Assembly (NCBI GenBank): GCA_027922465.2
Contig: BQMF02000292.1
Span: forward strand, 62,001-126,000
Direction: 5' to 3'
Length of the DNA: 64,000 bases
Source of the DNA: Turritopsis dohrnii
Taxonomy: Eukaryota; Cnidaria; Hydrozoa; Anthoathecata; Oceaniidae
Shown here: piece by piece, positions 46,232 to 57,997 of the stretch
Layout: every line of letters starts with the position of its first letter
Position numbering within the stretch: the first letter of the stretch is position 1
Notes under the pieces: generated by a model
What the model saw: only the letters and a program-made list of their open reading frames with translations
Database searches by the model: none
What the model was told of the DNA's origin: nothing
Made by a program: the position numbers and the translations under genes

Positions 46232-48593
46232 TTACAAATTTACAGAATGGCTCGTGTTGCGTTTAAATGTCAGAGATTCTGCGCGCACCCGGAGTGAGTC
46301 TTTATTTCGACAAAGATGAAACGAGTATTCAGAATCCTTCAGTATAAGGCTCCGGCGAACTTTTCCATATTTGGAGATACCTTTACTCAAAAACATGTCT
46401 TCGTCTTTTGTAAATTTCACTTTCGAAGAAGTTTTTAACTTTTCGTGAACGACTTCCTTTTTTAAATCAACGTCGAAACTGATTCGAGATCGAAATGCTG
46501 GATCTACTTGTATTTCGGCATTACAGTTGCTTTCGGGATTACGTGAAATGGTGTTAGTAATTGTGACATCATCGTCATCGTTCGTGTCGTCAGTAACTTG
46601 AAGTGAAGAACTGTTACAAGGTTGCGACAATATTGTTTCGGCTTGATCAAGTACTTGCTGATCGAAGGAACTCACCGTGTTGTTGATTGATCTTAAAACG
46701 TCCATGATGCCTGCACTCACTTCCGTTCGTTTGTTTCCAACCAGTTTCTCCATGCATTGCTTGCTGCGTGAAGCAACGTCTCTTGACAAACTCTTTTGAT
46801 AGGCTACTTTGGCCACGTGAGAACTGTGCTTTTGGTCACGTGAAACGATTTCTCTTTCCGATTGCCTGAGTCTTTCCGCACTTTCCGTCTCCACAATTTG
46901 TCGATAGCGAGTCGGATGTATATATTTGCCAATAGCTTCGTGGACGAAGACGCTCATGGCTGACGAGAACGCGGTGTATTGCTTTCCCTTGTTTGTAACG
47001 AGCAAATACCGTAATGCTTCGATTAGACGCCCGGGGCGTTTATTAAATTTTTTGAATTTTTAGGGGGGCGTCTATTCGAGGGGGGCGTTTAAAAGAGGGG
47101 GGCGTCTATTGAATTTTTGTGAAACTCTTCATTTTCGTAAATATAAATTAAATATAAACATCGATAAAAAATATACAAAATTAAACTTCAAGATCATCGT
47201 CAAAGACAAAGTTTCCAACTGTTAGTTTAAAATTTAAAAAGAAAGGCGTCTATCGCAAATTTCCATATTTTTATACAAAATGAAAACATTGAGGCTGAAA
47301 CAATGCAATGTAGTAGTTCTACATGCCTTAATTAGTGTGTCCCTATTCGAGAGGGGGGCGTCTAATAGAGGGGGCGTTTATTTGAAAATCTCCTGAAAAG
47401 GGGGGCGTCTATTCGAGGGGGGCGTCTAATAGAGGGGGGCGTTTATTTAAAAATCTCCTGAAAAGGGAGGGGGCGTCTATTCGAGGGGGGCGTTTAAAAG
47501 AAGGGGGGCGTTTAATCGATGCATTACGGTAGTCACAGTTGGGATTTAGTTTCGGTCGCACTAACTGGATATAGAAATCGAGAATCTCCATAGTTTCGGA
47601 ATCAAGAATCACAGTGTCAAATAAATATCTATGGGAAGTTTTGAATTCCTTCTGGTCTTTGCTTTATTAATCATTTCTATCGTTAAGTATTGATAGGTCA
47701 TTGGTCTGGAGCACTTAACTCGAACAAATAAATACGTAGCAATGAATCTTGTTGCAAACGCCAGTTGAGATGCCGACACGTTTCGTTCTTCTCTGTATTC
47801 TTGTAAGATGTCTCTGAAACGATTGATGTGATATGGGATGACGTTTTCCATTTCGTCCAAGGTCGCCCAACTGTTTCGAGGAATGAGCGTTTCCAAATCC
47901 AGGTTGCGAGAATACTCGAGTCTCTTTCTCTTTCCCAGATTTACTTTACCACGTCGTATATAAACTTCGGTGACCGCAAAACAACGTAATGTGCTGTCGG
48001 ATACACCATTCGCTTTTCGAAAGCCAAGTATGTCTGATATTGATTTTAAGTAATTTAACGACGCCGAACAACTTAGTCTCCAATCTTCTTCAAGAGTTTT
48101 AAGGAAGTCCATAATGATGGAGGGTGTACCCAAGCAACAATCGACAAATTCTTCCGTTAAACACGATTCTGATTCGAGGTCGTAAAGAACTAGCCATCAA
48201 AAATTTCATACATCGTTGTGCACATTGCTTCGCTTCTTTATCAGACTTCCCTCCTCCACATGGTGTACGCAGCCAGTTTCAAAATGTCTTTCCAATACCA
48301 TCGTTAATAGAAAAGGAAGGCTTGTGTGCCGTACATACTTTCTTTCTGATTGGCTGTTGTGCCTCGACTTCTTCCCTTTTGATATCTGGAGCTTCGTCAA
48401 AATAGTAATACTAACAATGCTTGACATCGATATGCTTGCGTAAACCTCGACTGCTTTTAAAACCAATGTGTAGGCAATTTTGCACAGGGCAGATGTAAAT
48501 ATTTCTATCGTTTGGACGTAATACCAACTTTCTCTTGTGTTTAGCAGCGCCATTGATTCCAACCCAGTTCACAACTAATGTTCTCTTCGACAT
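46232..48593 (-). pseudogene. C2H2 finger/tyrosine recombinase/Myb-SANT gene (Crypton-like), broken by a MITE
   Basis: Reading leftward: a C2H2 finger (CPVQNC...HIDVKH near 48440-48510), a linker with two in-frame stops (near 48193 and 48184), then a recombinase domain. Catalytic candidates are Arg in KCSRPMTYQYLT (near 47700), HPTRYRQI (H-x-x-R, near 46910) and Tyr in HVAKVAYQKS (near 46805). The tail has a Myb/SANT-like domain (FTKDEDMFLSKGISKYG, near 46380-46420). A one-base frameshift lies near 47665, and a 521-bp MITE interrupts the domain at 47009-47529. Removing the MITE and one TA makes the frame read NCDYLLVTNKGK without a break. R-HxxR-Y is the tyrosine recombinase signature, so this looks like a Crypton-type transposon gene; exact clade is not known. 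Confidence 0.72.
47009..47529. mobile_element. MITE with TA target duplication (Tc1/mariner-type)
   Basis: Ends CCGTAATGC... and ...GCATTACGG are inverted and flanked by TA on both sides (47007-47008 and 47530-47531). The interior carries many GGGGGGCGT(C/T)TA motifs in both orientations. It sits inside a codon of the recombinase gene. Confidence 0.88.
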
Positions 48594-48599
48594 TTTTAA

Positions 48600-49118
48600 A
48601 ACTTTTTTATTTTATTAAAAACATTTTTTATAACTTTAAACATATGACTTTTAACTTAACGATTTACACAAATAAAAAACGATAACTTAGTTCTTTCAAA
48701 TTGAATGACATATTTATACCGTAGTGCGTTTCACAGGAGAGTCATTTATTCATTCCTTTTGACAAAGGAACAATGTATTCCTTTTTAGTAGTATACACGA
48801 ACTGTTCCATTACAAAAAGAATATTTCGTGCCTTACGTAGTGAACAATTAAGACTTAATGAAAAGGAAACATTTTGGAGTGCGCGATGTATGAAAATGAT
48901 CCTGTTAAGACACTCCATATCGATCTCCACAGTAGTGAACAAATTTTTCATTCACAAAAGATTTGTATAACAATGAAACACGGAGAACGTTATAGACTAT
49001 TAAGGAACAATTAAGCGTGTCAAACTCTGTTCATCGACAGTTCACGGTCAAAATATTCTCAAGGGCCCTTCAACAAGCGTTTGAATGGGACAAACAACCC
49101 GAGTAAAAATTATAAAGC
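48600..49118. other. Upstream flank of the recombinase gene, no gene seen
   Basis: AT-rich sequence. Short ORFs at 48742-48951 and 48773-48970 lie on opposite strands without recognisable domains. Confidence 0.4.
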
Positions 49119-49120
49119 TA

Positions 49121-49735
49121 CAGTGTGTATCAAAATGTCTTATCCACCAACTTTAAAGGCGTATATTTCATTACATGCCTGATAAAATATTGTTAATTTT
49201 ATATCACAAGAAAGTGCTTTTCATGCTCTATTTATTAATATAAAATTTTTGCCAAAATATTTTTTCATCGAAAAGATATTGAAGAAAAACTCAACGATTT
49301 GGTTCATTAAATTCTTAAAAGTCAATTAACTGACATGCTAATGGATTTTTAATGGTGTAATTTTCTTTTGTTGTGCTGATGAAACCTTTAGAAAATTTTA
49401 AGTATACCTTTGCGTATTAATTTCCTATAACAACTGATCTAAAAAATTTGAAATAAAAATTTTTTAGTGTGTGATGATTTTTGATTTTTTTATTGTGTTT
49501 ACAAATGGCATTTATTGTAAATTGAGTTAATTGATATTTAAGAATTTAATGAACCAAATCGTTGAGTTTTTCTTCAATATCTTTTCGAAAAACAAATATT
49601 TTGGCAAACATTTTATATTTATGGATAGAGCATGAAAAGCTCTTTCTTGTGATATAAAATTCACAATATTTTATCAGACATGTAATGAGATATACGCCTT
49701 GAAAGTTGGTGGATAAGACATTTTGATACACACTG
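49121..49735. mobile_element. Fold-back mariner-like MITE with arms of about 200 bp
   Basis: CAGTGTGTATCAAAATGTCT at 49121 is mirrored at 49735, with TA flanking both ends (49119-49120, 49736-49737). The inverted similarity extends through about 200 bases per arm (with small differences), leaving a centre of about 220 bases. No transposase is present. Confidence 0.85.
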
Positions 49736-49944
49736 TACAATAAGGTAGTTCGGATTCATAACTTTCAGTAGAACATCGTTTTCAACGTAACTTCTTTTAC
49801 ATGTCATTGAATAGTTTGAATTTGCGCTTTCGGGAGTCGCTTTGCAGATTTCCACCTCTCGGCTAGAGTAGTGCACATCGACGTCTCGATCTTATTTTCT
49901 GGCTTACATTTTGTAGCCTTGCTGGGCTAACGGAAATATTTTCT

Positions 49945-50242
49945 GTGCAGCGATGATGTAGTGGTTAGTACCTTTGAGTGCGACCGTTGCGATCCTTGTT
50001 CGAGTCCAATCATGTCGTATCTCAATACACCACTCGGATGCGCTTTAAAAGCTGCGTATCAGCCCATTGGGAGCCATCGACTGACTGCACACTGGCCTTC
50101 GGGCAAGTTAGAGCAATGTTATACGTATCTCTGGCGGTAAGTCAACTAATAGTTGCAAGTCGGCGGGTGGGAGAACCAACCATTACGGATGGAAGGTCAA
50201 GGACTAAAAACTCTCGTTACTTACTTACTCACTTACTTACTT
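49945..50242 (+). mobile_element. tRNA-derived SINE with (CTTA)n tail
   Basis: A pol III A-box-like TGTAGTGGTTAGTACC (about 49957-49972) and a B box TGTTCGAGTCC (49997-50007) have tRNA-like spacing. A non-tRNA body and a (CTTA)n tail at about 50217-50242 follow. This is a SINE layout and not a functional tRNA gene, since no acceptor stem closes. Confidence 0.7.
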
Positions 50243-50577
50243 TTGCTGCCTACTGCGTTATTGATAAGGCCTAAAATTTGAGTCCGTTTGCATTGACAAC
50301 ACTGTTGGATAGATGACTGTTTCTCCAATTGTTAAACCCGTGAACTAGATTCACTTTGAAGATCTGATGCTGTCGCAGATGGACGGATGATTTCTTCCAA
50401 TGCACTCGTGACAGTTAGCATGTTGACGCATGGTGATCGCCTCATGCAGTTGAAGCAACGACGATTTTGTTTGAGAACGTGTTGTCTTTCGTTAGTGCTT
50501 GCGAACTTCGCCCATTTTATTGGCTTGTGATCACCACTGCAATAGACGCAAACGTTTGCTTCATTTCAAAATATTCT

Positions 50578-50699
50578 GAAGAAGAAGAAGAAGAAGAAGA
50601 AGAAGAAGAAGAAGAAGAAGAAGAAGAAGAAGAAGAAGAAGAAGAAGAAGAAGAAGAAGAAGAAGAAGAAGAAGAAGAAGAAGAAGAAGAAGAAGAAGA
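50578..50699. repeat. (GAA)n microsatellite, about 40 units
   Basis: Uninterrupted GAA repeat of 122 bases. The poly-Glu, poly-Ser and poly-Phe ORFs across it are artefacts of the repeat. Confidence 0.97.
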
Positions 50700-51481
50700 T
50701 TTCCTGCACATTTTTGTTTAAAAAAATGGTAACGTGATCACCGCCGTCACTAAAATCTGTCAGTGTTTTTTTGGAACTCCATTTGACTCGCAAATTTTAG
50801 ATAAGCTATAACTGCAAACCCCACTGCTCGATTGTTCCTCTTGTACAGCTCGAAATCGACCCCTTTTAATCTATGATGATACAAGCTATAACCAACAGTT
50901 TTGAGCTGTATCGATACAGCTCAAACATACAGTCCCGATTCAACGGTTGTTGGACACCCATACAGCTAATCGCAGTTTAGCAGTAAGTCTCTCGTTTTTC
51001 CATCGGTTTGAAAAGTACAGCTCTCATACCAAAAGCACATAAAACGATAATAAATTTCAGTATGAAGTATTTGCATTTAAACCTATCGGTTATCGGCAAA
51101 AAAAAACGAAGTGCACGTTCTTCTTGTGAATCTCCTTCTCAATTTTACCATGCTTGAATCAGACACAAACATAAATGCGTAGAGAAAGAGTTTTAAAGCG
51201 ATTAATTGCAATGATTATGTGGTATTGTAGTTTACTCTTACTGAAAAAATTGCTCTCAAAAATGGTATTAAGTCTGTATGTAGGTTAAAAATGATATAAT
51301 ATTGTATATTGTATCTGTATGTAGGTTAAAAATTATAAAATAAAGCCTTGAAAAGGGACTTTACGGCCGAGTGCTGAGAAGTACATAGCAAAGGAAAAAC
51401 ATCGGATACAATGTCTTTACTTTAAATTAAGTTTGTGTTTTATTCCTATATATTATAAGGCTTTAGTCTGTTTTGATTTAA
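50700..51481. other. Non-coding stretch
   Basis: No gene seen. A 20-base direct repeat (CTGTATGTAGGTTAAAAATKATA-like) occurs twice near 51273 and 51316. Confidence 0.4.
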
Positions 51482-52960
51482 TCTATATACTAATACCCGA
51501 TCCTTTGTTTGTCTGTTTGTTTGTCTGTCTGTCTGTCACGTAAAATGGTAGAAGTGAGCTGTGAGAGCGATCAGGGATCTGAAACGGTGCGATCGTGGAG
51601 AACTTAAGCAGTATAAATGTAAAGCTCTTACCAAGGAAATGCTGATTACTGCAAGAAATTGTAGTATTTCTGACTGAAAACAGACAAGGGAGAGTTTAGA
51701 AAAAAACTATCAAAAGTTGAGAAAAAAGCTATCGTTTTGTTTGCCTAAAGACAACAAAAGAAAGTGTTTACTTTTTTTTAATGTTGTATGACGACTGAAT
51801 AAACAAACCAGGCCTGTGCTTGTTTGTTTTTGAGATCAAAGTTAGATATACATAGATGCATTCAGGTCCCTTTATTGTTCCTTTTATTCTTTTCTCCACA
51901 AGTTATGGATCTTGATCATGATTATGCAATCCTTCGAAGGTCTGTCTTGCCTAGATCACAAAAGAGATAAAGTTAATGCACGGCAACACCAACATGATGA
52001 GATGCAACAACAACCCTCTGGTGACCCTTAACATCGTCATCAAATTAAAAATGATGAACGAAACAGAAGATACCGTGCAATGTCAGTGCAATTTGATTTC
52101 ATTTGAGAAGAGAGAGGAAATCAAAGAGAATGACGGGCAGAAAACTGCTGCGCAATGAAATTCGATCGTAAAACTAATTTTAATTTTGTTCGTCCGTAAG
52201 TCCACAAATTTTTGTCCCCAGGCTGATTAGTTTTGAGGCTGGAATAGGGGCTATTTGCTGATTGTGGCCTAATTCAGGAGAGGGCATTTTTAAAAAACAA
52301 ATCAACCTGAGGAATGGGTATGTATATGCGCGAAAGTGAACACAGGAGGAGATTCAATACTTCACATCACGAAGAAGTTGCAGCAATTTTCAGGTAACAA
52401 TGGTACACCTCCCGCTGGTAGAAATTATCCAATATTCGTTACGCGTCTACGAACATTGACTCAATGATGTATATTTTTCCTTAAGGGGATCCTGGATAGA
52501 TCACGTAAATTTTCTGTATTATATTTAGCTGGAAAACCATTTGAACAGTTCATTGTTAACAGCTATGTCAGAGAGGGTGTGAGAATCAAATTCATACGCC
52601 AGAACCAAGCAAAATTATGGGCAAATAGCTACACAGGCTGGAGACTATTTAGAGGAAGCTGCTCACGAACAAAATCTCGGTGCTGGTAATATCGTTGTAT
52701 TGCCACGTACCTCTCAAAGGCGATATTACCAAAGATTCTGTTGTAGGTGTATCTGTAGCACAGGTGGATGTTACAGAGTTTCAGAAAAGGATTTTACCTC
52801 ATGTGCACATGCTGTTACATCTGTATGCTGAAGAATTCGAATAATTGATCAAAAAAATGTATGGAGTCGTTTCGGTACGATCAACCGTCGCTAAGATATC
52901 GTCGTTTAAAGATTTTGATGACGTCCGAGACCCGTCCCCGAAAAGCTTTAGGCCCAAGTT
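51482..52960 (+). mobile_element. Remnant of a coding Helitron
   Basis: It begins TCTATATACTAATACCCGATCC after an A, followed by (TTTGTCTG)n and GTCACGTAAAATGGTAGA. This is the same 5' end as the 830-bp non-autonomous family, here in the plus orientation. Downstream in the same direction lies a Helitron_like_N fragment, and at 52840-52960 sequence shared with the other family members. The 3' hairpin/CTAG end was not found, so the right boundary is approximate. Confidence 0.6.
52330..52830 (+). pseudogene. Helitron replicase N-terminal domain (Helitron_like_N), fragment
   Basis: Across several frames one reads RRRFNTSHHEEVAAIF (near 52343), DSMMYIFP (near 52459), AGKPFEQFIVNSYVREGVRI (near 52534-52595), FIRQNQAKLWANSY, and after a frameshift DYLEEAAHEQNLGAGNIVVL (near 52650). 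The order and spacing follow the N-terminal domain of Helitron RepHel proteins. HUH endonuclease and helicase motifs are absent. At least two frameshifts and a stop make it non-functional. It links the non-autonomous Helitron family to its former autonomous partner. Confidence 0.6.
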
Positions 52961-53012
52961 TATTGATCAATAGTTACAACTATTTTATCAGGGCGCGTGT
53001 TTCCTGATATAT

Positions 53013-53252
53013 ATGAAGATATGCCAGATATACCAGATGACAGAAGATATACCAGCCAAAAATCCACTGCGGCATCGCCTATCGCCGCATTCGAGACCAC
53101 CCAGTAAGACCAAAACGACGTGGATATCTAAGATCAAAGACGACCTGAAGAAAATGAACTTTTCGTTGACAGACGCGGTAAGTCTGGCCAATGAAAATTT
53201 GTAGATTATTATTTACGGAAGAACCTAATAAATGAATGAATGAATGAATGAT
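53013..53252 (+). pseudogene. LINE 3' end fragment
   Basis: An open frame ends with PPSKTKTTWISKIKDDLKKM (near 53100-53155), the C-terminal motif common to many LINE RT proteins. An (ATGA)n tail at 53226-53252 follows. Only the last 60 residues or so remain, a typical 5'-truncated insertion. Confidence 0.55.
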
Positions 53253-53612
53253 GACAAGCATCAACATTTGTTCATTTGCTTTATCAAAAGCCATCAAGCC
53301 AACAAAACCATCCTTGATGACTAGATCTTTCGTCACCCATCTGATGCATATAACCAACTGCTGTACATTACTTACATCTGTTGCTTCATCTTTAAATACA
53401 CTGTTGGATTTACAGGAACAGATGTTAGAGGCAATCTTACAAAGGAGTTTTAAGGGAGCAAGTATCAGAATTTCGTCACAAGAGTGTATTGCCAGAAGAT
53501 TCTTGGCCTTTACTTCAACAGCAGCCTTAACGGTTGAAGAGCACACGAAAAAAATTACAAAATCCGGTTGGGCGTACGCTCGATACTTTAATGTCAAATT
53601 GAAGCGCTGCAT
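53253..53612 (-). pseudogene. hAT DUF4371 domain fragment
   Basis: The minus frame reads LLCKIASNICSC, then DEATDVSNVQQLVICIRWV, then DGFVGLMAFDKANEQML. This is the DUF4371 segment of ZMYM1-like hAT transposases (compare EGTDITNLEQLSFCVR in the copy near 14790). The overlapping plus-strand ORF at 53248 is its shadow. N- and C-terminal parts are missing. Confidence 0.6.
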
Positions 53613-53639
53613 CTTGAAGTAGTGCCTGATTTGGGTAAC

Positions 53640-54480
53640 GAGTTATTTATCCGTGTTGTAAGTCGTTTTTTCTCAAGAAGAGACTATCCAAACTTAGTCG
53701 TCATGACAATGCAAAAACCTTTCGTTCGATAGAAGTAAAACATTTTTTCCTGAAGAAGGGTGTGGATCAGCAGTTCATCTTTGGTGGAGTGGTTTTTATG
53801 AACGTTTAGTCCGAAATGTAAAATCTACGCTCAGAGAAATTCTTGGTAAATCGTAACTTTCCTTTGAAGAACTAACTACTTTTTTATGTGAAGTCGAAGC
53901 GACAATAAACTCTCGTCCTCTTACGTATTTAACTCCATTTCATCTTATTTATGGAAGAAACATTTTATCTCAGAATCCTACCAGTGTAAAGTATAAAAAG
54001 GAACTACTTCATCCGTCCAAACGCATTAAATATATTGCGACTCTTATTGAACATTTCTGGAAACGTTTTTCTTCGTGTTAGCTCGGTGATCTGAAACAAG
54101 TAAATCTTTATCGTAATCCAAAGTCAACAACTCAAGAGTTATTATGTGTTGGCGATATCGTGCTGCTAAAGAAAGAATCACTACCTCGCAATTGTTGGCG
54201 AATGGGTCGTGTGATAGAACTAATCATCGGCCGTGACGGACGCTGCCGTGGTGCAAGGATCGTTGCAACGTCTAATGCTGGTCGTCAAACCATATCAAGT
54301 CGTCCTATACAGAAATTGGTCCCTCTTGTTCAGTACCAAACTCAACCCATTTCGGAATCTAAGGAAGGTTGCGATCACGATGATAGTGAGATCTTAGAGT
54401 GTAAAAAGAAGAGATTTGTTAAAAGAGACTTTTATTTCTGTTGTATTCTTTGTTTTTATTCGTCATATCTTATGACGTAA
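53640..54480 (+). pseudogene. BEL/Pao-like integrase C-terminal fragment
   Basis: Reading frames show FRSIEVKHFF, WWSGFYERLVRNVKSTLRE (near 53788-53845), LSFEELTTFLCEVEATINSR (near 53860) and TPFHLIYGRN. The open tail (54160-54480) has RNCWRMGRVIELI, as in the DUF5641 end of BEL/Pao Pol proteins. A frameshift near 53750 and stops near 53855 and 54080 break it. No complete LTR pair was found; protease and RT are absent. Confidence 0.7.
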
Positions 54481-54782
54481 CGCGCAGCCGTGTGGGTGCG
54501 CTTAGCTATATATTTCTAGGAGACCATTTTTGAGTTCAGTCTTTTATTGAGAGAGCTGCTGTAAAGATATGGGGATGTAAATAGTTGTAAACATAAAAAG
54601 AACCTCGACTCCGTTCCTGTGTGGTATCCATCATCATTTGAAAATAAAAAACAAATTCGCCCCTATTTCTACATCGTAGATAATTTATGAATACTAAAAC
54701 ATCGTGCGTATAAATTGTTTTGATGAAAATATAAGATCAACAGGCTTTCGTTGAAATGTGAGTAATACATTTAATTTAACAC
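54481..54782. other. Flank of the BEL/Pao fragment, no gene
   Basis: Possible LTR remnant: a stretch around 54537-54650 ends in an AATAAA-like signal (GAAAATAAAAAA). No matching partner LTR is in the window. Confidence 0.3.
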
Positions 54783-54832
54783 TAGCCGCCAAGGCGGCGT
54801 CGCTCACCGCCCATGTTCAGCCTGCGTTAAGG
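54783..54832 (-). mobile_element. Helitron 3' terminal fragment
   Basis: CTAGCCGCCAAGGCGGCGTC followed by the CCCATGTTCAGCCTGCGTT segment is the hairpin end of the non-autonomous family. It is cut short where GGCCGACCTTCACTTGTGCG begins. Confidence 0.75.
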
Positions 54833-54939
54833 CCGACCTTCACTTGTGCGTACGTACGTACGAACGTCCGCGCGGCCAATTAATTTGAATCTCGACTTAA
54901 AATGAAGCCCGTCAAAAATATAAACAAATCAAAGCAAAT

Positions 54940-56254
54940 ATGCCAGCCATTGATCGACGCAGAAATTTGTTACTTCTTCTTTACCTGAGAAGAAGGAACA
55001 TGGATATGGAAGATTTGGAAGCGTTACTTGTGTTAAATAAACCTCGACCACGCCGATTTTGGATGAGACAAATATATAAAGAGCGAGTACGAAAGGGTGA
55101 ATTTCATTCTTTGGTATTGCAAGCGAAAATTGCTGACAGGGAGCTATTTTTCAAAATGTTTTGTATGTTTCCTACCAAATTCGAGATACTCTTACGCTAC
55201 GTTGCTCCTTATTTGATTCGAGATGGTCTTAGAAGAGAACCGATACAACCTGATGAAAGACTAAGCGTTACATTGCGTTATCTTGTCACTGGGGATCCAT
55301 TTGCTACCATCGGAGCAAGCTATCGAATGAGCCCTACCACTGTCGGCAGAATTGTCAAAGTAACTTGCAACATTTTATGGGTGGTTTTAAACAGAGAAGG
55401 ACATTTAAAAGCTCCCACTACACAAATTAAGTACAGATTTTGAGAAAAGATGGAATTTCCCCAACTGCGTAGGGGCAATAGATGGTAAACACGTAATTAT
55501 TCAGTGCCCATCCCGAGGAGGGTCGATGTATTTCAATTACAAAAAATTCCACAGCATTGTCCTATTAGCATCAGTTAATGCAAATTATGAATTCGTAATT
55601 GTAGACATTGGAGTTTATGGGAAGTTAAGTGATGGTAGTGTATTTGCAAGCAGCCAACTTGGTTATGCAATCAACAACGATGCTCTTAACTTACCACCGC
55701 CACGTACCTTCAATAACTCAGTAGTCAACTATCCGTATACTTTTGTGGGAGACGATGCGTTCTCTTTGAAGCCTTGTTTGATGAAGCCCTACCCGGGTCA
55801 AGGTATGACGTTGCAGGAAAGAATTTTCAATTACCGACTTTCTCGTGCTAGAAGGATTGTGGAAAATAGTTTTGGCATAGCCACTTCAAGATTTCGTGTA
55901 TTTAGACGAGCTATTTGTGCTAACGTTGAATCCGCCGTTGCAGTTACAAAGGGTGTAGTAGCTTTGCACAATTTCTTAATGAAAGAAAAAAAATTTGAAA
56001 GTCGTTCCCGTTACTGTCCTCCAGATTTGATAGATCAAGAAAAGGCTGATGGTAGAATTACCGAAGGCTCCTGGAGAGCTGAAGTATTTAATCAAGCATT
56101 AGTTGCTGCCTCTAACTTAAGCTCAAATAATTATTCAAAGTTAGCTAAAGAAGTAAGGGATCACTTTAAAGACTTCTTTTCGTCTGATGAAGGTCCAGTT
56201 CCCTGGCAGTTTGATATGGTTAGTAGAACATCTAATCCGTTTGATGAGATGTGA
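54940..56254 (+). pseudogene. PIF/Harbinger transposase (HARBI1-like DDE_Tnp_4), frameshifted
   Basis: The frame from ATG 54940 shows a helix-turn-helix-like N-terminal half (RLSVTLRYLVTGDPFATIG). After a one-base shift near 55420 come NFPNCVGAIDGKHV (first Asp, near 55480), FVIVDIGVYGKLSDG (second Asp, near 55600), RARRIVENSFG (catalytic Glu, near 55860) and VVALHNFL, ending at TGA 56252-56254. This is the nearly full Harbinger transposase length. The single shift could be a recent mutation or a sequence error. An AGGCCGACCTTCACTTG end preceded by TTA (54830-54850) may be the left end with a TWA target; the right end was not found. Confidence 0.85.
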
Positions 56255-57327
56255 GGATATCATTAAAGACATAGTGAAAATAGTTACAAACTGAATAAGG
56301 ATTACTATAAATCATGACATTTAAATGCTTTCTTCTTTGGCAGCCTTGAAATATTGCTAGGGTGTTTACCTATAAGTTAGTTTTCGACAATGACTTTTTT
56401 CCTGTACAATACAATACAAAGAATATAATGCTCCAAAAAAACTCCCAGATGGATGCCAGTTTTTTCTTTGTTTTAAGTTGTGATATAATCTATACACCGT
56501 CTATACTGTCACAATTTTGGGTCAAATACCGTCATACCGTCGAAAAAGGAAGCCTGATACCGGCACCGGCTCTTTTATTGGGCCAATTATTCAAAAAACT
56601 GTTGAGACAGGTTCATACCTTAATGTATTTTTGATCCCGTTGCTTGAAGGGTTGCGAAACCACTTAATACTCCAGTTAAAATATTAAAGAACAAAAGCCT
56701 GAAAACGTAATTTTGCTTCGTTATACTGCGTTCTTGTTAAATTCGCTGAGAAGTAATCAACATCCTAACAACAATATATTCCAGATGTATACAAAACACA
56801 AACAAGTAATTCAATATCTACCATTAAATGGTTAAGTGTGATAACATAAAATCTCTCAAAGGCTATAAACTATTACTATAAACAAACATTAGCGATGCAC
56901 ACTGCGAAAAGAATATCGTCGTATGATTTGATGATAGTTATTAATTTCCACTCAAATTTAATCTGATTTTAAAAGCAATCCCCCCGCCATGGATTTCAAA
57001 GTGAGGGAGTCTGCGGACTTTGATTTGAGTGTCATTGAACCATTGAAGAATATACTTACTTGATAATTACAATCAGCTCTTTGAGGTCTTTTTCAGAATT
57101 CTCATCAAGTTTTACCCGGAAGTTGAACGTTTCCTGAAAAGATTTGCCGGAATCACCAGCTTTACAAAATAAAGCGCCGCAGTTTTAAAAATGGTCATTG
57201 TTAACTTGTTAAACAAAACACTTCACTCACTTATCCCTGTTTTGAACACAGTTCTTCTGATGTCTGAATTAATTTTTGAAACATAAAACAAATGCAATGA
57301 AAAATCTTTGTAACACCCTCCATCACC
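56255..57327. other. Between the two Harbinger-type genes, no gene
   Basis: Non-coding. A CAAATACCGTCATACCGTC segment near 56523 recurs as an inverted/direct motif near 57870-57990, suggesting a small repeat. Confidence 0.4.
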
Positions 57328-57695
57328 CAGGGCCGTCGGAAGGTCTTTAACTTTGGAGGGGCAAAGTGTCCAAAGGGCACAATCCATTTTCACGAAGCAA
57401 AAATCCCGTTTTCAGCTGGGGGTCTTAGGGAGGCGCTGTAAGCCTCCCAAGTGGTATCTGAGAAACTTTGCAATTTTGGGCCTTCACCAGAACCACAGAT
57501 TGCTTAAAATTAAGGTTATTATAAGGCTTCTTAAGTGCCGGTTATCACAGTTGAGGTTCCCTATTTGAGTATCAGAAAAAAAACTTTCCTGTCGAAAAAG
57601 CCTTCATCACAAAATGGGAAAAGGGCACTTTTAAGTTTCTGAAAATTATTGGAGGGGCACATGCCCCCTCTGCTCCCCCGGCTCCGACGGCCCTG
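57328..57695. mobile_element. MITE with CAGGGCCGTCGGA inverted ends
   Basis: CAGGGCCGTCGGAAGG at the left and CCGGCTCCGACGGCCCTG at the right are inverted copies. The flanks both hold TCACC (left CATCACC, right TCACCC). CAGGG ends suggest hAT. No coding capacity. Confidence 0.75.
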
Positions 57696-57997
57696 TCACC
57701 CTATTGAATTGCGTAGAAGAACAGTAGCAGGCATAAAAAGTTTTTTTTGACGCAACAACAAAAAAAACATTCGAAATATTACGCCACAACAATGTTGATA
57801 ACTCACGCACTATTAAAAATATCGACATTATATCATGATCACGTGTAAATGACAAACTACCCTATACCGAAATACCGAATTTTTTGTACATAAATACCGA
57901 AATACCGGCACAAAAGCGGGCGATTTACCGTTACCGGCAGAAGATGAAATACCGTAATCCCGTCAATTTTTTTGCCAAATACCGTCACAAGCACTTT

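Noticed and set aside
49945..50010. Functional tRNA gene
   Set aside because: A and B boxes are present, but the acceptor stem does not close and a SINE body with a tail follows.
50467..50793. Poly-Glu, poly-Ser and poly-Phe ORFs
   Set aside because: They are translations of the (GAA)n microsatellite in different frames.
53248..53622. Plus-strand 124-residue ORF
   Set aside because: The opposite strand encodes a recognisable hAT DUF4371 segment, so the plus ORF is a shadow.
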